NCBI RefSeq assembly: GCF_050948215.1
Contig: NC_135152.1
Location: 8,094,310 to 8,158,309 of the forward strand
DNA from: Halictus rubicundus
Taxonomy: Eukaryota > Arthropoda > Insecta > Hymenoptera > Halictidae
Direction of reading: 5' to 3'
DNA length: 64,000 nt
The notes beneath the pieces were generated by a model that saw only the letters and a program-made list of their open reading frames with translations, had not been told where the DNA came from and did no database searches. A program made the position numbers and the translations under genes. Positions 50,011 through 62,053 of the stretch are shown here, piece after piece (the stretch's first letter is position 1; every line of letters starts with the position of its first letter).

Positions 50011-51268
50011 CAATTGATTATGATCAGTTGGTTTCATGAAGGATGAAAAATTCTGTCCAAATTTGTTTCCGCGCATCCCTTCGATAATTCGCGAAGGGAG
50101 ACATGTAACAGAGCAGTGTTCATTCAGACTGGTCATCTTTAGCGTTTCTCGGGAAACGTGGCTTCCCCTTAAAGCTTTCTTGGCGAATGTAGATTCAGCC
50201 GGTTACTTTGGAAACACTCTGTAGCTCGAGTGCACGTGATAAGTGGCACTCGCCGACAAAAAGAAGAAGCAGCGCGAAGGGAGCCAAGCATTTCCGGCGG
50301 TGTGACGTGAGCCGGAAACGAAGAGATCGGGTCTGGTGTCCGGGTCGGAAGGGAGGCTCCCTTAAGCCGGTGAAATTAATTTAATTTCTCACTGCAGCTT
50401 TCGTCCGGCGCACATACACGATTACGCCGAGAAAATGGAAGAGAATAATCTTCGCGAGCCAACGGAACGACCGCGAGGAATTTTTCGGTGGAACAGAGTC
50501 TCGCCGTTTCTGATTGCATTTCCAATTCATTCGGCCCCCGCCAGAAGTCCAATTTCCCTGTTCCGGTTTCATCCTCGCGAACAAGTAATCGATCTTCCTG
50601 TAATAAGGGACATCCCCCACCCCCGGTACTGTCCCTTCGGAAACGATATTTTCAGAGAATGAAAACAAAAAGCGATTCCGGCGTCGCCGTCCCGCGGGCT
50701 CTCGGAGTTCCGCGTCAAAGGACTCTCGTCCGACCAGAATTTCGAAACGTCAACCAAATCAACGGGCTCGAGTGAATTATGGCGGACAGCTTCCCGATTT
50801 TTTTCTTTCCTTCCTCTTTGTCGGTGCGTCGAAAGCTTTCCATCATCCTCCGCTATTGTTTCTCATCGATATTTACCAAAAAAACAAAACGGCGCACTGC
50901 AACCTACAAACGGGGAACAACGAAATAAAAAATTGTCCTGCCGGGCCTGGCAATTGGACGACGATTGCCGCGGAAACCAGAGACAAGCCATTCGTCCGCA
51001 CACCCGTCCGCGTCGATGCCAGACGCATGAGTCGCGAACTATGTCTCGACAAAGGTCTGAAATCGTGTCCCGACTCTGTCATACTTTCTGCACGCCACTT
51101 CGCCGGGCCACGGACTTTGTGATGCGAGATAAACGCTCTCCGCGGCAATAGTGTTTCCAGATCGGACGAAAGGTCCGAATTGCTCGAGTAAAAATAGCTT
51201 AAATAAGACCTGAACTGCTGGGTATGAATAAACATTTTCAAGTATAGGATATTACGGAGGTGAATTTC
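50011..51268. other. GC-rich patch, no gene recognised
   Basis: CpG-rich from about 50200 to 51170. Overlapping frames on both strands (plus 50435-50662, 50488-50775 and 50772-51122; minus 50381-50668 and 50873-51241) have no recognisable family. A regulatory role is possible but unsupported. Confidence 0.4.
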
Positions 51269-51300
51269 TTAACGCTAGGTTTACGGGTTCTAATATTTTT
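51269..51300 (+). mobile_element. single end of a TTAA element
   Basis: TTAACGCTAGGTTTACGGGT closely resembles the left end of the element at 1636. No inverted partner was found before 52 kb. Confidence 0.5.
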
Positions 51301-51435
51301 AATTTACGATTATTGAGATTGTGAAGATCCATCCACGTGGAATTCCTCAACAAATTTATTTCTTTAGGTACACATTATTTAAAAAATGGCTAAACACTTG
51401 TACAGACACAGTCTACTTATTTGTATAAAGGGGGA
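51301..51435. other. short AT-rich spacer
   Basis: Nothing recognised. Confidence 0.4.
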
Positions 51436-51473
51436 CCCATAAGTAATCAATTTTTTTGAAATCTAAAACAAAC
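51436..51473 (+). mobile_element. single end of the 99-1274 mariner family
   Basis: CCCATAAGTAATCAATTTTT followed by TTGAAATCTAAAACAAAC repeats the left 38 or so bases of the mariner at 99 with very few differences. Similarity stops there. No transposase and no second end were found, so this is a solo terminal fragment. Confidence 0.85.
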
Positions 51474-51987
51474 GATTTGAAGTTTCCTCGGATTGCTGTG
51501 TAACAACATCGTCTACGCGGATGAAACATTTCGCGAAGGTTTTACGAATATTTCTCCCGGAAGTTTTTCTCTCGTTTCTGGTAACCGATCCGCCTCTCCG
51601 ACTAACCTTTTTCGTTTTCTTACCCATCCAAGCTTTTAGTTTCATCGTTTCTTATCCGTTGGAAAGAGGGAATACGAAAACGCTCGCGAAAATCGGCGTC
51701 GATCGTCGATGGATAATGGAAGAGCGGGACACGGAAGGAAGACGCTTCGACGAGTTCTGAATGTGCATTAATCGGGGGAAGAAAGCGGCGGTGGAGTGCG
51801 TGGATATTGAAAACGTGCGAATGCGAATAAAAATGAGGGATAACGGTGTTCGAGCCGCGGGGAAACTCGAATGTATGCGGAATGAGTCGCTTTGACGAAC
51901 AGCGAGCGAACGGGAGTGGAAGCTGATGAAGAAGGTGACGGAGAAGCAGAAAATCTTCACTGCTCCCGTTATCCTTAACATAATAAG
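51474..51987. other. non-coding, nothing recognised
   Basis: A plus-strand frame (51521-51760) and a minus-strand frame (51652-51981) overlap, and neither has recognisable features. Confidence 0.4.
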
Positions 51988-52144
51988 TGGACTGCGAATT
52001 TTTATGTGAAATAAAAATTAAAAATTAACCCACATTTTTTACAATTTATTTTTCTTCAATAATACAACAGTATTTTCAAATCCTTCCAGTGTATTTACTT
52101 TTCTGGGTTCGATTTATTTCCTTCATGAATGTGCAAATTTCGTG
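51988..52144. mobile_element. 'AGACTGCGGATTTTTATGC' family, complete copy
   Basis: The left end reads GTGGACTGCGAATTTTTATG followed by AAATAAAAATT. The right end, in reverse, reads CACGAAATTTGCACATTCAT, a diverged counterpart of the right end of the copy at 46165. It is 157 bases long, AT-rich and non-coding. Confidence 0.5.
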
Positions 52145-53540
52145 AAAATATATATCGAAATTTTCTTGCATTCTCAATACATATTTTATACAAATTTTGT
52201 TCTCATTTACCTTGCTTTATGCACTTCAAAATTGTGAAAATAAATCGATGTATGCAGAGACCCATTCAAATTCAATGGATCCTAGAAGATGCTAATAAAT
52301 AATTTATTTAATGCATTTGGAACGGTAGATTTATTATATGGTGATAAACTTCGAACTTCAAACATTCGATTTGCTGAATTAAACTTCGCAATACTTGTGA
52401 CAACACTCGCCAGCGTTGGTTGAAAACCAATTCGAATACTACGGCCGTAATGTTTGAATTTTCGTTTATTATGTAAACGTTGCTTTCATCGCGGCGTTCA
52501 TCAATAGGTGACTGACGACTCGGAACAATTTGTCTGTACAAAAGCATCAATGTTTTATTTAACATTGAATTATGCCGGACACGATTTTGTAAGCATGCAA
52601 ATCTCGCGTGACAGCGTGTATTTCCAATTTGAACGTACTTTTGTGCCATATTCCATGGTAATTTCACTGGTAAAATATGAATCTTCGGAGGGAAATACAA
52701 AATATCATTCCTATCGCCACGTGGTACCATTGTTTCGTTTATTAATCATTTGAACGTGTTGAAAACAGCGCAACGGTATTTTAAATTTGGTGTTCTGCGT
52801 TCGAACACATTTTTGTCGTAAACGCATAAAATTCGCAGTTCCACTGAAAATGTTCCGGGCTTGTTAAAATAATTAATAAATACATTTTCAGGTAATTCTT
52901 CTTTCTCGCTCGATTTACTCGAAAACAAAGTCTCGCATTTTACTCTGCATTTTCTACTTATTTTTTATCGCCCTTTTTTTAGAATCGCCCCCTTTTCTAT
53001 CCGCGCCATCTGCACGCGCGTATTGCTGAAACGAATCTCACCAGAGGTCTCAGCTAGTTAATAAAAAAAGGACTGCGGACTGCCGGGAAGAATACTTCGC
53101 GAGGAAAGACCACGAGGGACGACCGGTTACTATACGCGATGCCGGGGACTCTTGTCCCGCATTATTTGCTCGCATAATAATTTACGCGCACACGGGAAAG
53201 CTGTTAGAGGGAAGGTGGCAAGGCAAATAAGAAGGGTAGCACCCGGCCGGGGTAAACGTACGGGGCGCGATTAAATGATAAAGCACCGCAACGACAGCCT
53301 CTCCTCTGCTCCCCGACTGGGCCTGAGATAATTGCGGATTCAGCAATAAATTTGTTTGGATTCGAAGAACATTGCTCCAGAAGGAGTCGCACACTGGGCC
53401 AGAATCGCAAAAAGATGGACAAAATGCATGCCTCTGTTAATTATACACGATTAATTACAAACAGGATGGTTTTAGGAGTTTTGGGGTGTCGTAGAATCTA
53501 ATTTAGAACTACTTCTTTACCAAAATTGGAAATCATGTTT
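52145..53540. other. non-coding, with one transposon end
   Basis: A reversed AGACTGCGG-family end is visible at about 52808-52834 (ACGCATAAAATTCGCAGTTC). The 140-codon minus-strand frame 52308-52730 has no recognisable family. Weakly GC-rich at 52980-53420. Confidence 0.4.
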
Positions 53541-53598
53541 ACGAAACTACCCTTACAAGGGTGTTTCAGTTTAAGAATTTGAAACACTGCTGGTCGAT
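53541..53598 (-). repeat. dispersed repeat fragment, partner at 13779
   Basis: In reverse it reads GAAACACCCTTGTAAGGG followed by TAGT and preceded by CAAATTC and AAAATCGACC blocks, matching 13779-13832 in the opposite orientation. Confidence 0.4.
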
Positions 53599-56500
53599 TT
53601 TGAATGTGATTTTAAATAAATAATTCGTACAAATTGACATTGCTCGCAGACAGCAGAGCATTAAATAAATTAAATCACTAAGATCGAATTTAATCGAGTG
53701 TTAAAATACGAAATAGTTTGTCCGGTGAATGGGAACATTGAAAAAAAAAGTTCGTAAACTTTGCTTTCGTAAGCAAGTAAATTACGACTTGAAGGTTTCG
53801 GGAGGGATCTCCGGAATCGCAGGATCCACCATTCCCATTGTGTACTTATGACACGGGCTACTTACATTAAATCACCTCATCGCGTAGAAAGTGGAAAAAT
53901 ACGAAAAAGCCCGCATTCCGACTTCAACAATGCCGGCGAACGTTAAATCTGTTTCACGGCTCTTCTTGCTCAGCCAGTTCTGTTTAATAACACGGAAGTT
54001 CGCCGGGCAGCTGGTTTCCCGGAACGAGAGAGCCGCAATGAAGTAGAACTACGGGCTGATAAGATAAGAACGGGGAAAGGACGAGAAAGTAGCGGGACGA
54101 AAACGGCGGAGGAAGGGATACGGCGATAATACGCCTGCCCGAGTGTCTTCTACTTTCGAACAAGAATTACGCAACTTCCGTTTCACAGGCGATATCCCTT
54201 CCCCCCTCCCCACGCCAAGGTTCAATTCGCCATTTTTTCACCTACTCCTTCCAACGATTACATATCTCTCGGAATAAAACGGAACTAGCAGAAAAGGGTT
54301 TGCAGAAAATGAAAAGTTTTCGAGCACCGAATCAAATTTTGTTTTCAACGAGCGACGCAAGACTTAGCCTACTTTTGAACCACAAGGCTTACGAGATGTA
54401 GTTTGCAATTATTCTGAGAGACAACGGACTTTTTAACCCGTCAAATAGTGGAAAATTTTTTACTTAAGTCTACGTCGATTTGAACGAACGCTGGATTAAA
54501 TATTAATTTCTGTGGTTTCTCCTATTGACTGGTTTGTTTTGATGGAACAAATTTTTTTTTAAATTAATGTACATAGATCTTGAAACTTTGTAGGTTGATC
54601 TGTACATCTTGGTGAATTTTTAGACATTGTTACTGTTGAATCTGGTTGAATTATTTACCGAGAAACAACACATGTCAACCATAAGATTGTACGATTTGTT
54701 TTTACTAAATTATGACAATTTGAGAATCGATGATTTTTGGAGTGAGTGTGAAAGTGTAAAGGTAGAAGTGAGAGAGAAGAATTTATCGAAGAAGAAGGAA
54801 TAAAATAATATTAATTGTAGAACTGGGAAAAAATTCAGCTTCGCTCCGGGTAAGTGGGCGTATTTCCCGTCGCTGTATTCTATTTCGCCGTTCCGAGAGC
54901 TGTATCTTCATTTACGGATACAGGACGCGGAAGTTAAACGAAGACGCAGTTAAAACTTCTCGGATATAAGCGTCGTTACTCTGCAACGAATAGACTGATA
55001 AAAAAAGACGAGTGCCGTGGCGGCGAAGGCTCGCCAAGAGCTTTCATAAACTTGGCTTCCCGCGAGAGATCTCAAGTAGTTCTGACCTTGCGTGTCGTTC
55101 CCAGACTTTTCAGGATCGGCGAGTCTTCAAGGGTAATTGAAAGTGCGGAAAGAAAGGAGCAGAACGAACTGGCTCTGACTGGATTGTGGCTTTCGATGAA
55201 CTCTCGCGTCGTATGTCAGCCACAAAATTCTGACAACTCGGGGCAAAAGTCGTTTACGCGCAAATAATTACTATGCCGGACTCGCCCGCTCTCGCTTCGA
55301 TCAATTAGAAGCTGATTGGGGAAAAGCGGAGTCTCCTACAGTCGTCTTAACAGTTTTTTACGAATATCTAAACAACGGAGGTATATTTTTTACAAACGAG
55401 AAAGTTGCTCAAAATGTTTCAAGATCACCAAAATAGGAAAGCAGTACCCCTTCGTAAATAATTACCACATTTATTTCTTGTCTGTGTAATAATAAAAGTA
55501 GTATCGCAGTAGTTTCCAATTCCTTAAATATTTTAACTGTTTCGATTTATTCACATTTCTTTAACGGATAATAATTTATGCGAACGCACGAGCTGTTCAG
55601 CACGAACGATGGAAAAGTAATTACAAAAATACGCCTTCCCACATCGTAGTAGCGTTGATTAAATCAACGGCTATTTCCCAACTCCAATTTTGACTGGATT
55701 CAATTTTAATTAAACGCTTTTCCTGTACGCAGGCGTGTAATATTAAAAGTATCATATTGTTATTATATTAATTTAATTATCGGAGCTTCCGTTCGTATCA
55801 AACTTTTGAGACGCAAATAACAGCTGGAAATATAATATTCATTGGCCGTATTACAATGTTACAAATTAACGAGAAATTCTGCTTGTTTTTGTATCGTGAT
55901 AATTAGGTAGCTGAAATTGCATGTTAGATCAAAATGAAACGAATGCGTAGCAAGGAAATTAACGATGCCCACGTGTAAGTAAATGAAACATTACATAACA
56001 TGAAAAACTAAAAAACTTGTATCCGTGCAGAAATTAAGCCAGTTATTGCTTAAGAGATTTGAAGGTCAAATTATATTTTGTCTTTTTTAAATGGAACCAC
56101 ACAGTTTTAAACTCCTACGATTGTAGCCCTTCTCGAGACTATTTCGACGATTTAGTCGTTCAAGGTCGTGCAAGGTCATAAACGTAAGAAGTGATGAAAA
56201 ATATAAATTCACTGTGAATGCTTAACTAATTCTCAGCTTAATTAATGAAATCAAACTGAGTCAGTTCAAAATGTAAACAAAGTGCTCAAGTTCAAAATAA
56301 TCTAGTAAAAAAATAATTTAATGCTTCATATTTGATCCAGTCATTTCCGTCGTAAATGCATAAAATCAACAGTTTAGTTGTCACTCTTTGTCTCTGATAA
56401 TTGGCACAAAAATTTTGTGTAAAGATGTGCAGTCTGATTGGATGGGTGTCCAGAAGAAGGGCGTGTGTGTTGCAAATTTTCTGGAATGGATTTCCCAGAG

Positions 56501-57253
56501 GAACATCTTTCTGAAAATTTCATAAAATGTAGCACACGCTCTTCCACTGGACATCGATTCAATTATGAGTCTTTCCAGCTGCACGTTGAAGAGGAAATTC
56601 CGGATGTCTTATTGATAGACCTGACACAAGACAAGGGGGGAGGGGAAACCGGTAACACGGGAAGAGACAAGGATTGTACGCAAACGCAACGGGAGCGAGG
56701 TGGTTCGATGGAAACAGAACACACACACACACACACACGCACGGTTAGAAACGTATTTTATCACACTCGGATCCCTTTTTGCTCGACACCGGGGATCCCG
56801 CCACCATGAATTAACCATCACCCGATACCCGATTGTTGCTCCGTTAGAAGGCTCGGCCCCGCGCTGATTCTCAAAACGATCTTTTATTCAAACGAGCCTA
56901 CACGCGCTTGTATCGACATCTTCGTTCCCGGGCGCCGGAGCCCGGGGGCCAGCCGTGAAAATCTTATGGTTTCCCGCGAATCGAATGTATTACCAAGATC
57001 AAACCGGAGAGGGGAACCGGAAACGGGGGTGAGGATGTACGTGTTCATGGAAATTACTTGGAATTCTTTCAAGTTACCCCAATTGCTCGAACGAACCGAC
57101 CCCGGGGCTCCACGGGAAGATTCTGCCCGACTAGGACATGCAAAGTGTTGGTTTTCTGCACGGAGTGATGTATGTTATGGATGAACAGCTATTGGGTGAA
57201 TGTATACGATGCCGGAATTAGCCTGAAACTATTCAAAAGTACTATAAAAATTC
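53599..57253. other. non-coding, nothing recognised
   Basis: Contains a (CA)10 run at 56719-56738 and a reversed AGACTGCGG-like end at about 56350-56372 (AATGCATAAAATCAACAGTT). The 53900-54200 and 56600-57180 parts are GC-richer. The 123-codon plus-strand frame 56438-56809 reads through the CA repeat and is unlikely to be real. Confidence 0.4.
56719..56738. repeat. (AC)10 microsatellite
   Basis: Ten perfect AC units. Confidence 0.95.
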
Positions 57254-57562
57254 TAAGATAAGAATTCGCGATATATGTCGCCGAGGTTTGGATGATAAAT
57301 GTCGCGGACTTATCCCCACTACCGCGGGGTATACCCCGTGGGCCTCGGTCGCCGAGGAGTGTAACATAATACAAAGAATAGTAGGCTCTCGTCGACAGCA
57401 TTTGCCGCTCTGACTTTGACTAATGAAGTATAGGACGAATGTGTTTACACTCCTCGGCGGCGAGCATCTCTGTATTTTTCTACGTTCGGTGCTGATCAAA
57501 GAATAGTGACAAGAATAAACGACATCAAGACCCGTGTTGACATATATCGCGAACTCGCTGTA
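57254..57562 (-). mobile_element. family C inverted-repeat element, long copy
   Basis: The right end, read in reverse, is ACAGCGAGTTCGCGATATAT, and the left part carries the inverse of the family's right-hand blocks (GGATGATAAATGTCGC, CCCACTACCGCGGGGTAT). The interior holds an extra ~90-base stretch not in the ~205-base copies. It ends exactly where the next element begins, sharing the TATA at about 57561. Confidence 0.75.
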
Positions 57563-57922
57563 TACGGAGTGTGGCCGGACGGGTGGTACAACCGGACAGG
57601 GGATGATTCTACATATAAAACTAAGTCGAAAAAAAGGAATAACATTTTTTCGTTTGACGCCTAGTTTTCGAGAAAATCGAGTTTAAAGATCCTCTCGGTT
57701 TCGCGCGGTTTAGTATATGCAGGAAGTAGAATTGGTTGGCCATGGTCAGACGCGTCGGACGATTCCTGGCTAATAACATGCGTATTTGCTGCACTTTCAA
57801 AATCGGTTTTCTCGAAAACGAGGCGTCGAACGAAAAATTGTTATTCCTTTTTTTCAACTTAGTTATGTATGTAGAATCATCCCCTGCCCGGTTGTACCAC
57901 CCGTCCGGCCACATCCCGTATA
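57561..57922. mobile_element. family B foldback element, best copy
   Basis: The left end reads TATACGGAGTGTGGCCGGAC and the right end, in reverse, TATACGGGATGTGGCCGGAC. The arms stay inverted through GGTGGTACAACCGG, GGGGATGATTCTACAT and GGAATAACA, for about 100 bases each. The centre has GGTTGGCCATGGTCAGACGC, as in the other copies. 362 bases, non-coding. The best-preserved member in the window. Confidence 0.9.
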
Positions 57923-59068
57923 GTGGATCTAAAAATTATTTAAACATAAAATTTCTGATTCTCGAGAACATCGCGATATTTCACCTGTTGTAATTAAAGG
58001 TTCTACTCTTGCACAATCATTATCTACTTTCCTAACACCCGCCCCCCGATCTGTTCTCGATCCCTCTAATGGCGTTCGCGGAACTTCCGGCGAGGAATTC
58101 CCATGGTTCGCGGTGGATCTGTCGATGCAGAGGCGGAAACTTATTGCGCCGGTATCCTGCAATAATGATAATGTCCCCGGTATCGGTGCCGTTCTCTCCG
58201 AATGTCACGTCATATTATTCCAGCGGATATCGCTTTGCGTGAGCGCTCGGATCGCGCGAAAATGGAGACGCGGCCCCGATACGCTGCATCCGGACGTTCC
58301 TCGGCGCGCGTGACGTCGCTGTGGGGAAGGGGGGGGGGACGTTCGAAGGATACAAACGAGGAGTTATGCCCGCACTTGAAATCAGGATTGACGTAAATCC
58401 ATTTGTCGCGGCTGTAATTTTCGAAGAAAACGCGTCCGGCGCGGGCGCCGCACCGGTTATTTCCGGCGCGTGCGAACCGGCACGAGCATGCCAAACACCC
58501 GGAACCGTTTCTTTCCTCGTCAACGTGTTTCACATGCCCGCGCGATCGTTCCATGCCTCCCCCCTCCCCCGCGCCGCCAGTTTAACACGACCGGCATAAA
58601 ATTTCATTCTTTGTTCGTGATCGGACACTTTGCGTCATATCGATGACGCGCGCTCTTCGAATTCTTTCCCTTTGTGATCGCCGCGCGCCGAGAATTTTTC
58701 GCCCCACTCCGAACCCGATGGAAATTCTTCGATTAAAATTTAATATCGCGACGTTATCATTTAACGGTTTCGCGAATTCTGCGAATTCTTTCGTCGTTTG
58801 AAACTGCGCGGAACGTTCGGCCGGGTTCTCTTTGTGTTTGTTTCTACGCTTCGGACGATGTTCGTTGCGCCCCTGACCAGTGAAATCCCAAAGCGTACAC
58901 CCAAATGTTTCTCTCGCAATGCGCACGTTTCATATTGTTAAATAACACGTAACGTATTTGTATATAATTTGTGTTACGCGGTCATCCGGCAATAAATACC
59001 GTAAGCGATTTAAATATCACGAATTTTCCGACGAAAATTAAGCGCACCTTCAATTTTGCACGCCGGCA
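57923..59068. other. GC-rich patch, no gene recognised
   Basis: CpG-rich from about 58020 to 58900. Opposing frames (minus 58210-58554, 58215-58523 and 58582-58926; plus 58321-58599) have no recognisable family. It lies about 0.6-1.5 kb downstream of the Kazal exon in that exon's reading direction, probably in the same intron. Confidence 0.4.
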
Positions 59069-59327
59069 TACAGGCTGAGAAGGGGGTGATTCTACACTAA
59101 AAAAAAAAAAATAAGTCGAAAGGGTGAAAACTTTGTTTTCGAGAAATTCGAGTTTTTCGCTTGAAAATTCGTGGAACACGAGGCCACCGAAGCTGACCTT
59201 GAAGTGACCTTGAATTTTCAATCTCGATTTTTTCGAAAACAAAGTCCCGTGCGAAAAGATTGTGTTCCACATTTTTTATGTATTTTTTTGTTCATGTAGA
59301 ATCATCCCCCTCTCTCTGTTGTACCAT
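59069..59327. mobile_element. diverged foldback element related to family B
   Basis: The left part reads TACAGGCTGAGAAGGGGGTG followed by ATTCTACA. The right part is its inverse (TGTAGAATCATCCCCCTCTC). Inside, TTGTTTTCGAGAAATTCGAG pairs with the inverse CGATTTTTTCGAAAACAAAG. It shares the ATGATTCTACA/TGTAGAATCATCCCC signature with family B but has different outer ends. It lies about 160 bases from the Kazal exon, within its downstream intron. Confidence 0.7.
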
Positions 59328-59484
59328 CATCTACCGATCGCCATGTATACAAAAGACTTTTCACATGTTCGGTTTGGTGTTATGAAAAATATAGAAATAT
59401 TATTGAGTTCATAATTATTCGCAGCAGTGTATGCAGTTGTTTTTGATGTATCAGTGGTGACGATAGTGATAGAACTGTACTCAC

Positions 59485-59694
59485 CACAAGCGCCCTGGTA
59501 CTGCACGCGTGTATTTTTTCTCATGAGGCAGCTGGTATGTCTAAGGTGGCAGTAGCTGGTGTAGGTCACGTTGTCGGAGCCGCAGACAGGAGCAGAGGTC
59601 GGAGGGCAATCGGTGGGGCACTCACACAAAGCTTTTCCGTTCTCCGACACGACGCACGTCGCTCCCCAGGCACAATACGTCTTCTCGCAGGCTT
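59485..59694 (-). CDS. single exon: follistatin/Kazal module of an agrin-like protein (partial gene)
   Basis: The exon encodes one complete follistatin-type domain: an EGF-like N-terminal half (starting CEKTYCAWGATC) joined to a Kazal domain (CPTDC...PVCGSDNVTYTSYC...C...GAC). All ten cysteines are present, and the Kazal half has the hallmark CGSDxxTYxxxC. On the minus strand a pyrimidine-rich tract and CAG precede base 59694, and GTGAGTAC begins at 59484. The exon is 210 bases (70 codons) and starts and ends in phase 1, so it could be repeated or skipped without changing frame. Such modules form arrays in agrin and related secreted or matrix proteins. The residue at the expected protease-contact position (second after the second Kazal cysteine) is proline, so a structural role is likelier than protease inhibition (inference). 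Alternatives are another multi-Kazal protein or a follistatin-like protein. The other exons were not found. Confidence 0.85.
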
Positions 59695-62053
59695 CTGGAA
59701 CGAGAATCAGACGAATTTGTAGAGAAACTATTGTTTTGTATCGCGAGAATGCGCGGCACGTACCGAGACGAACGATTAAGAGGAGTCGAACGTTGCACCC
59801 CTCTCCCCACCCCCATGTAAATTCCAAAATATCCAATCTTCCTTCCCTCAGGAACTATAAGCGACATTTTCAAAACAAATGTTTTCGTTTGATCCCTCTT
59901 GTTTATAATTTTTTAAATTATATTTTTAGCAAATTTACAAAGTTCGAAGAAAATTTTAAAAAATTTCATCTACAGCTCAATAATTTTTTAGGAAAGCAAT
60001 ATTTTGGAAAACGCTCGTGTTAAAATATGCAGGAGAAGATTAGGAATCAAACGAAAAAGGGTTTTCGGAGATAGCCCTAAGAGTTTCTGAGAAAGGGTAC
60101 ATTCGACGTGAAGAAACAATTTTCGGATAATTTAATTCAAAGTTCCGTACGTGAAAACGAATCGGTAGAACTTGGAAAATTTTTGTTATTATTTCAGAAA
60201 ATTCAGTTTTGAAGATCGGGCTATACATCGTCTGTACTGTTAGTTTATTGTTTCTATTGTTTGGGAACAGAGACAAGTATGCTAAAATTTTAATCGACAA
60301 ACGCGTAATCAACGACGAAATTTCCTGAAAGTGCCATGCGAATAATTAAGTGTACGGAGCTGGTAAATTCTGAAACGTTCATTACGACTAAATTTAATTG
60401 CAATAAAATTTTGATTCAGCTAACAGACGTATTCTGAATATAATGGATGCTAATTGTCTATGAGACAGTCGTTCAGTGACTTATTACACGGTGGATAAGA
60501 TGTAATTTCGCATTGTTGAATCAACAGAATACGTTCAATATTTTCGAGCACCGGATATAATGCCATAAAGTTATTTAGCAAATGAATCGATTTAATTTTA
60601 GACTCGTTATAGTAGATAGCGCGCTATGAACCGAGCGAAATACATTTGAATTTTCAATGCAGCAACGGCGAACGTTAGGGACTGTTAATTTTTGATGCAC
60701 AGCTAACGGTAATAGGCGATTAATTATTATGTTTATCCGTATTATAATGAAACCAAAAAGTTCGCGGACGGGAATTGAATCGCTTGCCATTTATATTCAC
60801 GCAGCCAATTTCGAAAGCTTATTAATAAATCACGCACACAAAAGCAATACTTAGAATAAACGAACATTATGCTTCGAATTTCTCTCCTACTTTTCTCCGT
60901 AATAATGCCCGCGATTTTCATTGAATTGGGGAAACGTGAAATGCTTTCGGGACTATAATATTCAAGCGTTTCCCGGCTTCATTTAATTTTTTATGAAACT
61001 ATTAAACCGTACCAAATTTAATTTGATTTTCTGAAAATCACTCTGTATTTTGGGTATATTAATTTTTTTTTATATAGTTTCTAACATAAACAATTTTCGT
61101 GTATCTATTAATTTAGGAAATATTCAAACAGCATACAATTCACAACTTGGGCAAAAATTGTTCACACGACATAAGTCAGTCATAGAAGTTTATTTTACAA
61201 AATTTCGAATATTTAAAATGAAGAAGGTTTTGAATATCTTATGGACATCAATAAATTTATGTATTAATTAAATTTGTGCGTGTTTTTAAAAATCAACGAC
61301 GACGTTCATGTATTTGTTTAGAATGAATTATAAATAAACCGAACACAGGAACATATGAAAATTTATAAACGATTATCATGGATATATTAAAATGAATTAT
61401 GTATACGAAATGAATTACTGACTACATGCATAAATGAAACATGAATAAATTTGCTATTAATAATACCAATGGTGATAATATTACCAATTTCGTGAATGTT
61501 AATGTATCCCACCTGACTGTAGGTATAGCAAATTAATTTACATTTTCAGACAAAACTTTAAGCACGTTTTCCTCGGAAAATTACGTCTCCAACTGGTCGA
61601 ACAACAAATATCTAAAAAACTAATTAATCGATTCGTGTGAATATTTTTCAAGTCAAAAAATATAACTTTTCCAAGGCAGTGAACTACAATATCTCGAATT
61701 TGCTCAAATTTACCAATTTTTAAGGAATTATAAAAAACTGGAGATAACAATTATTTCTCTCTTTAAAGTATCAGAAAAAGGACGCAAATTTTCTTGCAAG
61801 TTTTCGTTGGTTCACATCCTCAGAAATTTCGCCCAGTTCAAGAATATATGTACATAAATCCTTGGTCCGTGCTGTGACATAGATCGTGTAGGGCTACTGC
61901 AAATCACTGTAAACAGTCAATTGAACCACTAAATAATACTGTGTTTAGTGTCATTTTAATCAGAAAAATGCCACAAATAAGTTGGCCAAAGTCCCGTAAA
62001 AAAATAATGAAGAAGCAAGAAGTTTTGCAATTGGATAAGTAATTTTGGATTAG
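59695..62053. other. probable intron upstream of the Kazal exon
   Basis: Everything to the right of the exon is upstream in its reading direction. The DNA is AT-rich with no recognisable exon. The open frames that continue out of the exon on the minus strand (to about 59836) read into intron. Confidence 0.45.

Noticed and set aside
50381..51241. Possible exons in the GC-rich patch
   Set aside because: Frames on both strands overlap and have no conserved motif or convincing splice-site pair.
59327..59836. Whole 169-codon minus-strand frame containing the Kazal module as one exon
   Set aside because: Strong splice signals at 59694/59695 and 59485/59484 limit the exon to 210 bases. The residues outside the module are unrelated to the family and read through intron sequence.
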